Shown: positions 26,353-35,069, counted from the stretch's first letter. The stretch: 64,000 nt of DNA from Smithella sp052139735 (GCA_052139735.1 JBKQWB010000051.1:43928-107927), one strand, 5' to 3'. Numbers and translations: made by a program. Notes: a model not told the origin generated them from the sequence alone.

Positions 26353-26475
26353 CGACCTTGGAAAAAGTACAGATGCATCGTTGCGCTGCATCCCTCGTCG
26401 CTGCGACGTACACAAACAGTACGTCTCACTCCTCTGGTTTTGCGCGCCTTGCCTCTGCAACTTTTTGCAAGGTCG
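26353..26475. mobile_element. 123-bp element with 16-bp terminal inverted repeats (MITE-like)
   Basis: The left end CGACCTTGGAAAAAGT and right end ACTTTTTGCAAGGTCG are inverted repeats with one mismatch. Inside are two further stems, GATGCA...TGCATC and GACGTAC-acaaaca-GTACGTC. It has no coding capacity and separates cutA from the methyltransferase gene. Similar intergenic repeats ending in ACTTTTTGCAAG are remembered from other deltaproteobacteria, but this was not searched. Confidence 0.55.
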
Positions 26476-26478
26476 TAT

Positions 26479-27258
26479 TTATCTTTTTACTGATTCGTAC
26501 ATCATAATTGCTGCCGCCTGCGGTAAACTCAGGGAATCAGCTTTGCCGCTTCCGGGTACACTCCATTTTTCATCGGTAATTCTTAAAATAGCCTCCGGCA
26601 GGCCATGACTTTCATTGCCCAAAAGCAGGCCAGCCTTTCTTTGAACCGGATGAGGCAATAAACCATCGCGGACATCAGAACCGATGAGAAAAAAATGTTT
26701 TTTAATTTCCGGCAATGCCACTGATAGATCAATTTCAGGAATGATTGTCAAATGAAAAAGGCTTCCCATCGAGGCTCGCACTGCTTTTGGATTGGTATAA
26801 TCCGCCGAATTAGAGCTTACAATTATTCCGGCAAAACCAAACCATCGCGCGCTGCGCATGAGCGCTCCGAGGTTGCGGGGATTATTGATTTCATGCAAAA
26901 TCAAAATGTTGCCGGAAGTATTTTCACACAAAGAAGAAATGTTTTGCGGTTGTTTTATTCGCACCACAGCCATGATTCCTTCAGGTTCTCTATCCTGTCC
27001 TATTTTTTGCCACTGGTTACGAGTAAGTTGATAGACTGGGATTTTTTTAGCGTCGGGCATCCCAAGTTTCTCCCAGTATTTTACTTTTTCTGGCATAATG
27101 AGCAATGCTTCAATTTGCCAGCCGCTTACCAACAGTTCTTCGACTACCTTGACGCCTTCGGCCAAAAATATCCCTTCGTCCTTTCTTGCTTTGGCATCGG
27201 CAAGTCTTGCCCATCTTTTTAACAGAGTTTGAGAGATATTTAAAAATTCGGCCATCAT
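26479..27258 (-). CDS. TrmH/SpoU family RNA 2'-O-methyltransferase
   Basis: A 259-aa SPOUT methyltransferase. The N-terminal substrate-binding domain (FLAEGVKVVEELL) precedes the knotted catalytic domain with motif 1 LHEINNPRNLGALMRSARWFG, motif 2 GLLLGNESHGLP and motif 3 SLSLPQAAAIMMYE. It methylates a ribose in rRNA or tRNA, with the exact site unknown. It is followed 3 nt later by the inverted-repeat element and then by cutA. TerC lies just upstream on the same strand. Confidence 0.9.
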   Translation of the reverse strand: MMAEFLNISQTLLKRWARLADAKARKDEGIFLAEGVKVVEELLVSGWQIEALLIMPEKVKYWEKLGMPDAKKIPVYQLTRNQWQKIGQDREPEGIMAVVRIKQPQNISSLCENTSGNILILHEINNPRNLGALMRSARWFGFAGIIVSSNSADYTNPKAVRASMGSLFHLTIIPEIDLSVALPEIKKHFFLIGSDVRDGLLPHPVQRKAGLLLGNESHGLPEAILRITDEKWSVPGSGKADSLSLPQAAAIMMYESVKR

Positions 27259-27277
27259 AAAATCCTGATTATTTTTT

Positions 27278-28201
27278 CTAAGTGATAGTTTGCTGTTTCT
27301 TCGGCCAGATCAGCGACACAATAACTGATAGTGTTATGACGGAAGCTATAAAAGCCAGCGAAACGCCAATATTTATTCTGTAAAAATCGGTAATCAGCAT
27401 TTTGATTCCCACAAAACCAAGAATTACTGCCAGGCCATAATGCAGAAAATAAAATAATTTCATCAAGCCGGAAATGGCAAAGAAAAGAGAACGCAGACCT
27501 AAAACCGCAAAGACGTTGGAAGTAAAAACGATAAAAGGATCAGTTGTAACGGCTAAAACTGCCGGGATGGAATCAACGGCGAAAAAAATATCTGTTGTTC
27601 CCAGGGCTAAAATAACAACGATGAGCGGCGTGGCGTAACGTTTGTTTTTGATAATGGTAAAAAACTTGTTTCCTGAATATTCATGAGTAACCGGCATAAA
27701 TATGCGCAGTAATTTGATCATAATGTTTTTTTCCGGATGAACTTTCTGCTCCTTACCCCTGGCAAGCCCGAAAGCGGTAAAAATCAGAAAGATTCCAAAA
27801 ATATATATTATCCAGTGAAATTCGTTAATCAACGCGATACCCGCAAAAATGAAAATGCCGCGCATAATTAAAGCGATAATTATTCCCCAGATTAAAACTT
27901 TCTGCTCGTATTCGACCGGTACCGAAAAGTAACGGAAGAAAAGCAAGAAAACGAAAAGATTATCTATGCTCAAGACGTATTCAATCAGATAACCAGTCAG
28001 GAATTCCAAGGCTGTCTTATGGCTTTGGCTATAAAATAAATCAATACCGGCACAAAAAACCAAAGCCAGCGCTATCCAAAATGACGTCCAATAGAGGGAT
28101 TCCTTAATCTTTACCGCGTGCGCCCTGCGGCTGAAAACACCAAGATCCAACGTTAGCATAGATAATATAAAGACACCGAAGCATGTCCACCACAGAATCA
28201 T
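27278..28201 (-). CDS. TerC/Alx family integral membrane protein
   Basis: A 307-aa protein with about nine transmembrane helices. The TerC signature EYVLSIDNLFVFLLFFRYF and a second acidic segment GTTDIFFAVDSIPAVLAVTTDPFIVF are present, both expected to bind metal in the membrane. Family members (Alx, MeeF, YceF-like) are linked to manganese export or tellurite resistance. It starts 16 nt from lgt on the same strand. Confidence 0.9.
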   Translation of the reverse strand: MILWWTCFGVFILSMLTLDLGVFSRRAHAVKIKESLYWTSFWIALALVFCAGIDLFYSQSHKTALEFLTGYLIEYVLSIDNLFVFLLFFRYFSVPVEYEQKVLIWGIIIALIMRGIFIFAGIALINEFHWIIYIFGIFLIFTAFGLARGKEQKVHPEKNIMIKLLRIFMPVTHEYSGNKFFTIIKNKRYATPLIVVILALGTTDIFFAVDSIPAVLAVTTDPFIVFTSNVFAVLGLRSLFFAISGLMKLFYFLHYGLAVILGFVGIKMLITDFYRINIGVSLAFIASVITLSVIVSLIWPKKQQTIT

Positions 28202-28217
28202 TTTGTAAATTCCTTTA

Positions 28218-29063
28218 TTATTTAGGCAAAACTGAAACTTGCTTACGCCAGATCAAAATTGCTAAACCCGCCATCATCATCAACGCGCAAAGAACCTGCC
28301 CCATGCTCATAAAACTTAGAACGAAACCAAGTTGATAGTCTGGCTCGCGGAAAAATTCAATAAAGAAACGCACAAAACCGTAGCCGCAAATATAAATTCC
28401 GATTAAAAATCCATCAAAATATTTCTTTTTTCTAATGAGCCATAATAGTGTGAACAAAACAAGTCCTTCGAAGACGGCTTCGTAAAGCTGAGAAGGATGG
28501 CGCAGACTATGTGTCAAATCAAGCGGGAAATACATTCCCCATGGCATTGTAGTTGCGCGGCCGTATAGCTCTCCATTCATAAAATTGCCGATTCGGCCAA
28601 AAGTATAGCCAAGAGGGATAGCCGGAGTGAACAAATCAACAAAATGCCAGATATTAATCTTGTACTTGCGGCAAAATAGAAAAGTTACAATAACGATGCC
28701 GATAAGTCCTCCATGATAGGACATGCCGCTGAGTCCGACAAATTTAAACCCGTTTGAAAAATTAAAAGGCAAAACTATTTCCAGCGGATGCTGGAAATAG
28801 TAATTGAAATTATAAAACAAGGCATAGCCGAATCGGCCGCCGCAGATCAAACCGAGCATCGCCCAGACAAGATAATCCTGCACAGTTTCCCCTGTGTATT
28901 CATAATTTTCATTTTTTACCCGGTAGAGAGTTAAAAAATAAACGATGGCAAAAGCGACAAGATACATCAGGCTGTAATAGCGTAATTGAAATGAACCAAT
29001 GCTAAAAAGGGCGGGGCTTATGTGTGATGGTAGTTGCTGCCATGTATTTATAAGAGATTCCAT
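28218..29063 (-). CDS. lgt: Prolipoprotein diacylglyceryl transferase
   Basis: A 281-aa inner-membrane enzyme moving diacylglyceryl from phosphatidylglycerol to the lipobox Cys of prelipoproteins. MSYHGGLIG (with the essential His), the Lgt signature GRIGNFMNGELYGR, and HPSQLYEA are present. The length is normal. It serves the lipoproteins encoded elsewhere, for example those at 36.2 and 41.3 kb. It is 26 nt downstream of trxB. Confidence 0.95.
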   Translation of the reverse strand: MESLINTWQQLPSHISPALFSIGSFQLRYYSLMYLVAFAIVYFLTLYRVKNENYEYTGETVQDYLVWAMLGLICGGRFGYALFYNFNYYFQHPLEIVLPFNFSNGFKFVGLSGMSYHGGLIGIVIVTFLFCRKYKINIWHFVDLFTPAIPLGYTFGRIGNFMNGELYGRATTMPWGMYFPLDLTHSLRHPSQLYEAVFEGLVLFTLLWLIRKKKYFDGFLIGIYICGYGFVRFFIEFFREPDYQLGFVLSFMSMGQVLCALMMMAGLAILIWRKQVSVLPK

Positions 29064-29089
29064 AATTTAATTTTCTCCGGTTTTAAAGT

Positions 29090-30052
29090 TTAGTATGTTT
29101 GGCCTTTAAGTTCATCGATATAAAGCTCGGTGCTGTATATGGCGTTGGCTCCGTCGCCTGCCGCCGTTACTACCTGCCGGAACTGTTTAGCCCGGCAATC
29201 GCCTGCGGCAAAAATTCCCGCGGAGGAAGTGCGCATATTATCGTCCGTTATAATGTAACCGCCAGCGTCTAATTTCAAGACATCCCGAAAAATGCCGGTC
29301 TGGGGAATTCTGCCGACAAAGATAAAGACGCCTTCTGCGGCGACATCTTGAATCACTCCGGATTGAATATCGGCCACCTTCACGCCGGTGACAAAATCCT
29401 GACCGGAAACTTCCGTCAGTTTCGCCTTCCAGACAAATTCAATTTTCTTTTCCGCGAACGCTCTTTTCTGCAGAATAGCCGAAGCACGCAACCGGTCGCG
29501 GCGATGGATTACGGTAACTTTTCCGGCAAAATGAGTCAGAAAGAGAGCTTCCTGAATAGCCGTATTCCCGCCGCCCACGACAACAACGTTTTTGTTTCTA
29601 TAAAACGGTCCGTCACAGGTAGCGCAATATGAAACTCCTCTTCCTGCAAATTCATCTTCGCCGGGAACGCCCAGCTTGCTCCACTGAGCCCCAGTCGCTG
29701 CAATTACGCTTAAGGTTCTGTAGGATTTATCTTCCGCGGTAACATTCCAGATAACCGGGTCCTCCTCGTTATTTTTAATTGCCGAGACATCCCGGGTTAT
29801 TATTTCCAGCCCGAAATTAAGCGCCTGTTTTTTAAAGATTTGCATCAGATCATATCCGTTAATGCCTTCGGGAAATCCCGGATAATTTTCGATAAGATCG
29901 CTAATGGTTATTTGACTTACCGTTGCCGCTCCTTCCATGAGCAATGTTTTCAATCCGCTTCTGGCAGCATAAATTCCGGCGGTATAACCTGCCGGCCCGC
30001 CACCGATAATAATTGTATCGTAATCATATTCCGGCAATTTTGTTTTGCTCAT
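29090..30052 (-). CDS. trxB: Thioredoxin reductase
   Basis: A 320-aa low-molecular-weight thioredoxin reductase. It has an N-terminal FAD motif IIGGGPAGYTAGIYAARSG, the redox pair CATCDG at about residues 145-150, the NAD(P)H motif VVVGGGNTAIQEALFL and the C-terminal FAD motif GIFAAGDC. It passes electrons to thioredoxin. It is the first gene of the trxB-lgt-terC run and has a promoter-like segment shared with hypA. Confidence 0.95.
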   Translation of the reverse strand: MSKTKLPEYDYDTIIIGGGPAGYTAGIYAARSGLKTLLMEGAATVSQITISDLIENYPGFPEGINGYDLMQIFKKQALNFGLEIITRDVSAIKNNEEDPVIWNVTAEDKSYRTLSVIAATGAQWSKLGVPGEDEFAGRGVSYCATCDGPFYRNKNVVVVGGGNTAIQEALFLTHFAGKVTVIHRRDRLRASAILQKRAFAEKKIEFVWKAKLTEVSGQDFVTGVKVADIQSGVIQDVAAEGVFIFVGRIPQTGIFRDVLKLDAGGYIITDDNMRTSSAGIFAAGDCRAKQFRQVVTAAGDGANAIYSTELYIDELKGQTY

Positions 30053-30083
30053 ATGAAACGCCCCCTTAGATGATATATTTTTA

Positions 30084-30112
30084 TTTTAATCAGGATAAAG
30101 GCATTTTGTAAA
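30084..30112 (-). promoter_or_regulatory. Promoter of trxB
   Basis: Minus strand TTTACA (30112-30107), a 17-nt spacer, then TTAAAA (30089-30084), about 30 nt before the trxB start. A segment of about 38 nt around it (30083-30120) is nearly identical to the one upstream of hypA (31363-31400). Confidence 0.55.
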
Positions 30113-30291
30113 GTTTAAAATAAGGCTTGTGGAAATATTGGACCACAATGAAAAAAAGGCCTGATTCTCATGCCGACATCGTTACATCACCTTTGTCCAT
30201 GATAAGAAAAACATTCTGGAGAAATATACTATACTGTTCAAGGCTATTAGGGGATACGAGGTTTGATTACCTTAAACACAGAGAAAGCTAT

Positions 30292-30960
30292 TTATTTAAG
30301 AAAGGCTGAAACTTGAGTGTCCAGCCAATCTGCCCAGGCCTTAATGCCTTCACCGGTTTTGGAGGAAACTTCAAAGATGGCCATGGCAGGGTTGATCCGC
30401 TTGACGCGTTCCTTGAGCACTGCCATATTGAAGTCGGAGAGTCCCATGTAATCGATCTTATTGACCACGAGCACATGACTCACACTGAACATAAGAGGAT
30501 ATTTCAGGGGTTTGTCGTCACCCTCGGGCACACTTAGGATCATGGCGTTATGAATCGCGCCGGTATCGAATTCGGCCGGGCACACCAGGTTGCCAACATT
30601 TTCGATGATAATGAGATCGAAAGCGTTCAAATCAAAAGCTGCAAGACCGGTAGACACCATGGCGGCATCAAGGTGGCAAAATCCGCCGGTTCGCAGTTGC
30701 ACTGCTTTCACGCCCGTGGCCGCAACTTTTTCGGCATCTACCATCGAATCAATATCAGCCTCGATTACACCGATCCGGTAATGCCCTCTCAATTGTTCGA
30801 TTGTTTTCATAATCAGGCTGGTTTTGCCCGCGCCCGGCGAGGCCATGAGATTGAGCAGATATGTATGGCTGTTTTTTAACTGTTCCCTGATTTTAGCAGC
30901 CAGGTCCTTATTATCCGACAGAATATCCTCTTTTATTTCAATCAACCGAACTTCATCCAT
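30292..30960 (-). CDS. hypB: Hydrogenase nickel incorporation GTPase HypB
   Basis: A 222-aa GTPase that inserts nickel into [NiFe] hydrogenase with HypA. LMASPGAGKTSLI (P-loop, about residue 40), IEADIDSMVDAEK, the GGFCHLDAAM metal-site region and VVNKIDYM (G4) are present. The His-rich N-terminal nickel store of some HypB proteins is absent. Its ATG overlaps the hypA stop (TAATG), so the two are translationally coupled. No hydrogenase structural genes lie in the window. Confidence 0.95.
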   Translation of the reverse strand: MDEVRLIEIKEDILSDNKDLAAKIREQLKNSHTYLLNLMASPGAGKTSLIMKTIEQLRGHYRIGVIEADIDSMVDAEKVAATGVKAVQLRTGGFCHLDAAMVSTGLAAFDLNAFDLIIIENVGNLVCPAEFDTGAIHNAMILSVPEGDDKPLKYPLMFSVSHVLVVNKIDYMGLSDFNMAVLKERVKRINPAMAIFEVSSKTGEGIKAWADWLDTQVSAFLK

Positions 30961-31310
30961 TACTGAGCCTCCATGCTTTTAATAAAATATTCCCTGCCGG
31001 AGATAAGTGTTAATTCCTTGCTCCCACATTCAGGGCAGACTATGTCTTTCATTTCACCGGCTTTCACCGGTATTTCTTTCGCGCAGCTTGCGCATTTAAG
31101 CACCACCGGCGTACGCTCAATCACCAAACGAGCGCCTTCGGCCAGGGTGCCTTTGCTGATATAATCGAAATATCGCTGGAGCCACTCGTCTTGCAGATCG
31201 CTCAATTCACCAATGGCGAGCGCTATGGTGTGTACTTTGCTGACTTGATTCATATGAGCATGATTGAGGACGACATCAAGAATGCTCTGGATTACCGGTA
31301 ATTCATGCAC
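30960..31310 (-). CDS. hypA: Hydrogenase maturation factor HypA
   Basis: A 116-aa nickel chaperone. The start is GTG at 31310 because this yields Met-His-Glu, and His2 is the nickel ligand throughout the family; AGGAG lies 8 nt upstream. An in-frame ATG at 31334 would bury that His. The zinc site is CASC (about residue 73) and CPEC (about residue 92). It is first in the hypA-hypB pair. Confidence 0.93.
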   Translation of the reverse strand: MHELPVIQSILDVVLNHAHMNQVSKVHTIALAIGELSDLQDEWLQRYFDYISKGTLAEGARLVIERTPVVLKCASCAKEIPVKAGEMKDIVCPECGSKELTLISGREYFIKSMEAQ

Positions 31311-31363
31311 GCATTGCTCCTGAAAATATTTCAAACGAGATTGTATTTTTTATACTTGTCCTA

Positions 31364-31392
31364 TTTTAATCAAGATAAAGGTGTTTTGTAAA
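31364..31392 (-). promoter_or_regulatory. Promoter of hypA-hypB
   Basis: Minus strand TTTACA (31392-31387), a 17-nt spacer, then TTAAAA (31369-31364), 54 nt before the GTG start. It sits in the segment shared with the trxB upstream region. Confidence 0.55.
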
Positions 31393-31467
31393 GCTTAAAA
31401 AATCCTTTGATAAATGTTTATTGTTTAGTCCATTTGTGATAATGATTTCCCATCAAAAGGAAATTTT

Positions 31468-31767
31468 ATGGACAAACTTAAAGGTTCACAAAAAAAATAT
31501 TTGCGTTCGCAGGCGCATCATTTAAAACCGCTTGTAATTATAGGTGCAAAAGGCGTAACCCAACAGCTCATCGGATCGGTCGATCTCGCCCTGAAAGATC
31601 ATGAACTTATCAAAGTAAAATTTGGCGAATTCAAGGAAGCTAAAAAAGGAATATCCGAAGAAATCGCACAAGCCACAAAAAGCGAGATAGTAGGCATCAT
31701 CGGAAACATCGCCATTCTTTATCGTCAGCATCCCGCACCGGAAAAAAGGAAAATTAAAATTCCGTGA
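31468..31767 (+). CDS. yhbY: YhbY/CRS1 family RNA-binding protein
   Basis: A 99-aa CRM-domain protein. KGSQKKYLRSQAHHLKPLV, the GxxG loop IIGAKGVTQQL and LIKVKFGEF are diagnostic. It binds ribosomal precursor particles and may assist large-subunit assembly. AAAGGAAA precedes the ATG. It is a single gene between divergent hypA and the convergent response regulator gene. Confidence 0.93.
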   Translation: MDKLKGSQKKYLRSQAHHLKPLVIIGAKGVTQQLIGSVDLALKDHELIKVKFGEFKEAKKGISEEIAQATKSEIVGIIGNIAILYRQHPAPEKRKIKIP

Positions 31768-31780
31768 AGTTCAGTTGTCT

Positions 31781-32458
31781 TTATGGGTAAGGATCAAACT
31801 TATATCCAACACTGTAGACGGATTGGATCAGTGTCGTTTGAGGATCAATCGTTTCGATTTTTCTACGTAATTTTTTTATATGACTATCTACGGTGCGATC
31901 GCTCACAAAGCGTTCCTCATGATAAATTTTTTCCATAATTTGTTGACGACTGAAAATACGACAGGGATGATCAATGAGGAGTTTCAGCAGCTTGAATTCC
32001 ACGGCAGTCAATTGCAAATCCCGGTTATTAAGAGTAGCCCTGTAAGTGTGGTCATCAAGAACAAGTCCCTGTGCCTGAATGGTCTGCCCATCGCATGTTC
32101 GCCGCAGAACGGCCTTGACCCGGGCAACGACTTCGCGCGGGCTGAAGGGTTTGCAGATATAATCGTCCGCGCCAAGTTCGAGCCCCAGTAAACGATCAAT
32201 CTCCTCAATTCTTGCTGTCACGATAATAATTGGTATACGGGAAAAAGTCCGGATAGCCTTGCAGATTTCCATGCCGTCACGTCCGGGCAGCATAATGTCC
32301 AGAATGATAAGATTGGGTTTATTTTCCCTCACCCAGGCCTCAACTTGCGTTCCCTCGAATAGAGTAAATACTTCATCAAAGCGGGACGCTTCTAGATAAT
32401 CAGCCATCAGGGCCGCAAGTTTAGGTTCGTCTTCCACAATGAGTATTTTTTCTGTCAC
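31781..32458 (-). CDS. OmpR-family response regulator (BaeR/CpxR-like)
   Basis: A 225-aa two-domain regulator. The receiver has acidic EDEPKLA, the phosphoacceptor Asp in LIILDIMLPGRDG, Thr in IVTARIEE and Lys in DYICKPFSPRE. It is followed by a winged helix with LTAVEFKLLKLL and RTVDSHIKKLRRKIE. It is 4 nt overlapped by its cognate kinase gene. Candidate targets are the secreted-protein gene at 34182 and the lipoprotein gene at 41272, which share an upstream segment, but binding is inferred. Confidence 0.93.
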   Translation of the reverse strand: MTEKILIVEDEPKLAALMADYLEASRFDEVFTLFEGTQVEAWVRENKPNLIILDIMLPGRDGMEICKAIRTFSRIPIIIVTARIEEIDRLLGLELGADDYICKPFSPREVVARVKAVLRRTCDGQTIQAQGLVLDDHTYRATLNNRDLQLTAVEFKLLKLLIDHPCRIFSRQQIMEKIYHEERFVSDRTVDSHIKKLRRKIETIDPQTTLIQSVYSVGYKFDPYP

Positions 32459-33894
32459 TGGCGTCCCTCGAAAACCGGAATGCGAATCCGGATCAGTAAT
32501 CCGCCCAATAAGGATGGGTGTGCGGATATAATTCCCTCATGCGCGTCAACAATTTTTTTACTGATGGTCAACCCGAGACCGGCGCCGCCTGAACTTCTGT
32601 TGCGTGATCCTTCCACACGATAGAATCGTTCAAATAACCTTTCCATGTCTTCCATAGAAACCCCGGGCTTTGAATCCTGAAATTCAATCATGATAAAATC
32701 ACCGTTGATTTTTGCTCCTATTTCAAGCATTCCTCCTGCGTCGGTGTATCTCAGAGAATTTTCCAGTAAGTTCGCAAAAAGCTGCCCCAGTCTTTCTCTA
32801 TCGGCAAAAACAATGGCCTTTATATCGCGGGAAATATTTTCTTTAAGAGCAATACCCTTGCGGTTAAACTCCGTGCGGTAAAGTTGTATTGAAGCTTTGA
32901 GCGTTTCAACCAGATCAAGATTCTCCTTCCGATAGGTCAATGTGCCAAGATCGGATAAAGAAATCTGATAGAGATCTTCTACCAGACGCTTCAAGCGCAA
33001 CGTTTCCGCATGAAGTGAGCGAATCGTTTCCGGAGTATTGTTATGGATACCGTCCAGAAGAGCCTCAATTTCACCCTGAAGCACAGCTACAGGGGTGCGC
33101 AGTTCGTGAGAAATATCGGCAACCCATTGACGCCGCTCTTTTTCATGCTTTTCCAATGTCAACGCCATGGCATTAAAATCACGCGCTAATTGACCCAGTT
33201 CATCCGTGGATGAAAACGAAATACGCGTAGTATATTTTCCGGAGGCAATATCATGAGTGGCCGCAGCCATCGCCTGAATCGGTTTAACCATTCGCCGCGC
33301 AAGCGGAAATGAAATAATCATAATAATCAGAACCACGCCGGCGGCTCCCAGCACAAGCGCAAGTTTTTGCTGACTTAGGAACCTGCCCTGCATGGGACGA
33401 GGGAAATGCTTTGTTGATAAAATGCCCACATAGCCTTTCGTGCTGCCATGGACGACAATCGGATGTAAATTTACCTCTCCGTTCGGTGGGTAAGAACCAT
33501 AAACTGTTTTTTTATCAATATTTAAGATGATTAAAGGGTTAAAAGGCTCACGGAGATGGTTTCCGGAAAACTGCGGACCCATCGGCGGTTTGTGTCCATT
33601 TTTATCCTGAGAAAACAACGGCGGCGGACTCATTGGGGGTTCAGAAGATGGCATTATATCATCCGGGGTCCAGTGTGGAGCCGTATGTTTAAGGAAATCC
33701 CAATTTCCATATTGTTCATACTTCTTACCCATATCGTCGGCAACCTGTACTAATATTTTTTGCTCTAAGGTTCCAAGATATTGATAGAATCCCCGGTTAA
33801 TACTCCACCACATGATTGATATAAGGAAAAGAATTGCCAAGCCGGTAGCACACAGAATTAATAAAAACAGGCGGTAAGTAATTCCCATCTTCAT
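32455..33894 (-). CDS. Sensor histidine kinase (BaeS-like)
   Basis: A 479-aa membrane kinase. TM1 (about residues 9-31), a periplasmic sensor of about 140 aa rich in Pro, TM2 (LVLGAAGVVLIIMIISFPL), HAMP, the phosphorylated His in ISHELRTPVAVLQGEIEA, the N box LLENSLRYTDAGG, and the G boxes with GGAGLGLTISKKIVDAH are visible. It senses an envelope signal and phosphorylates the regulator encoded 4 nt downstream. The neighbouring secreted proteins and efflux genes fit an envelope-stress role. Confidence 0.92.
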   Translation of the reverse strand: MKMGITYRLFLLILCATGLAILFLISIMWWSINRGFYQYLGTLEQKILVQVADDMGKKYEQYGNWDFLKHTAPHWTPDDIMPSSEPPMSPPPLFSQDKNGHKPPMGPQFSGNHLREPFNPLIILNIDKKTVYGSYPPNGEVNLHPIVVHGSTKGYVGILSTKHFPRPMQGRFLSQQKLALVLGAAGVVLIIMIISFPLARRMVKPIQAMAAATHDIASGKYTTRISFSSTDELGQLARDFNAMALTLEKHEKERRQWVADISHELRTPVAVLQGEIEALLDGIHNNTPETIRSLHAETLRLKRLVEDLYQISLSDLGTLTYRKENLDLVETLKASIQLYRTEFNRKGIALKENISRDIKAIVFADRERLGQLFANLLENSLRYTDAGGMLEIGAKINGDFIMIEFQDSKPGVSMEDMERLFERFYRVEGSRNRSSGGAGLGLTISKKIVDAHEGIISAHPSLLGGLLIRIRIPVFEGRQ

Positions 33895-33995
33895 TGTCTC
33901 ATTATACCTCTACTCCTAGTTTATTAATATAGTGTTTGAGCGTCAAGGTTAAAAAAGATAACCGGAAGGAGTTGATTGAAAGAAATTTCTACTAT

Positions 33996-34130
33996 CGGAA
34001 TTAAATATTCATTTGTTATTAGTCACTTAACGTGTTCATGATCATTCGGAACATAAAATTAATTATTTAAAATTTCCTTATTTCCTCCATATTTATGCCA
34101 TATTTGCCTGCTAAGATACCATCCATAAAA
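33996..34130. promoter_or_regulatory. Conserved upstream region shared with the 41.27-kb lipoprotein gene
   Basis: The segment holds ATTCATT, GATCATT-GGAACATAAAA, ATTTCCT-ATTTC-TCCAT and TTTG-CTGCTA in the same order as 41103-41224. It lies upstream of the gene at 34182. The repeated pyrimidine blocks (TTTCCT, ATTTCCTCC) resemble direct-repeat sites of OmpR-type regulators. Confidence 0.5.
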
Positions 34131-34181
34131 GGACTGGCGGCTAATTTATAAGCACCACGAAAAATAAAGAAAGGTGACAGC

Positions 34182-34460
34182 ATGAATAAATTTATTATCA
34201 GAATAATGCTAATCTTTTTTTTAACGATTGGCAGCGTTTGGGCGGCACAGGCAGAAGAAATGAATAGCCCACCGGAAGCAATCGCGGCCTGTAAAGGAAA
34301 GAGTGAAGGAACATTTGTGCAATTTACAACTTCACGCGGGGATACTCTCAAAGGTGTCTACAGACAGGTTGACGGTGTGATGACGGCTATGCCGCCATCG
34401 GGAGCGCCACCACCGAGTAACAAGTATTATGAGACTAAAAGTGTAAAGCAAACAGATTAG
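34182..34460 (+). CDS. Small secreted protein of unknown function
   Basis: A 92-aa protein with a cleavable signal peptide (hydrophobic residues 5-20, cleavage after AQA). The mature part is about 65 aa, with PPEAIAACKGKSEGTFVQFTTSRGDTLKGVYRQVDG, a pattern remembered from small periplasmic proteins near efflux and stress genes. The family function is unknown. GAAAGGTGACAGC precedes the ATG. A decayed partial copy lies at 34912-35025. Confidence 0.7.
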   Translation: MNKFIIRIMLIFFLTIGSVWAAQAEEMNSPPEAIAACKGKSEGTFVQFTTSRGDTLKGVYRQVDGVMTAMPPSGAPPPSNKYYETKSVKQTD

Positions 34461-34529
34461 CGGATTGAAAAAATAAAATTATCAAATGTTATGCAAGAAA
34501 ACCATGAACAGGAATTTGATAGATAGTCA

Positions 34530-34760
34530 TTGTTTGTTTTGTATGCCATGCGCCGGCAATGTAACTGTTGCAATATAAACCTGATCTTTGTGAGAACAAG
34601 CGATGTACGGCCAGGACAATTGAGGAAATGGAGCCTCGTGTTAATTATTCCAAAAAGTGAAGATGTGTACTTCTATATATGCAAACACATTGTTTCAGGC
34701 CGTTACAACGGCGGGGAGTGCAGGATAGATTACGCGGCAAAAGAGGTAATCAAGGAATGA
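34530..34760 (+). CDS. Hypothetical protein
   Basis: A 76-aa frame with no recognised family and a Cys-rich start (RRQCNCCN). Its stop overlaps the next frame (ATGA), which favours translation of both. No good ribosome binding site was seen and the frame may be spurious. Confidence 0.25.
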   Translation: MFVLYAMRRQCNCCNINLIFVRTSDVRPGQLRKWSLVLIIPKSEDVYFYICKHIVSGRYNGGECRIDYAAKEVIKE

Positions 34761-34903
34761 AATTGTTGTGTAACTTTATTGATAACTTTACGGACACATA
34801 CCGGCTGGCAACTATTGTAATTTTAATGATGTGTTTTTTTATTTGTCTGTATTTAGAGAAAAAATATGATTCCAAATTACGGACACGCAGAAATAACAAA
34901 TAA
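34757..34903 (+). CDS. Small single-pass membrane protein
   Basis: A 48-aa frame with one hydrophobic helix (LATIVILMMCFFICLYL, about residues 17-33) followed by a positively charged tail (KKYDSKLRTRR), so the tail would be cytoplasmic. The start overlaps the preceding stop (ATGA), and GAGG lies 10 nt before. There are no known relatives in memory. It is a plausible real small protein in a stress-gene neighbourhood. Confidence 0.35.
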   Translation: MKLLCNFIDNFTDTYRLATIVILMMCFFICLYLEKKYDSKLRTRRNNK

Positions 34904-34911
34904 CTTGTGCG

Positions 34912-35025
34912 AGGTTATCCTCAAAGGGTGTTTGCAAACAAGTTAAAAAACGACAGCGGTTATGGGGAGCCAAGCCACAAGAAGGCTATGTCGATGACAC
35001 TAAAAGTGGACGGCAGACTGATTAA
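34912..35025 (+). pseudogene. Decayed partial copy of the small secreted protein gene at 34182
   Basis: With one frameshift near the GGG at 34926-34928 it reads LKGVCKQV and ends TKSGRQTD-stop. The intact gene has LKGVYRQV and ends TKSVKQTD-stop. DNA between the two matching blocks is also alignable. The 5' half is missing. Confidence 0.5.
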
Positions 35026-35069
35026 TAGATTTCATAATTAATTTATTCTATAAAAGAAAGGATAGCGTC

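Noticed and set aside
26333..26413. Longer N-terminus for CutA
   Set aside because: The extra residues come from the inverted-repeat element and do not match the family; the start at 26332 has a ribosome binding site and the right length.
30127..30309. 60-codon plus-strand frame between trxB and hypB
   Set aside because: No ribosome binding site or family match, and it runs antisense into the hypB 3' end.
34530..34760. Treating the 76-codon frame as a confident gene
   Set aside because: No family, weak start region and unusual Cys-rich start; kept only as a low-confidence entry.
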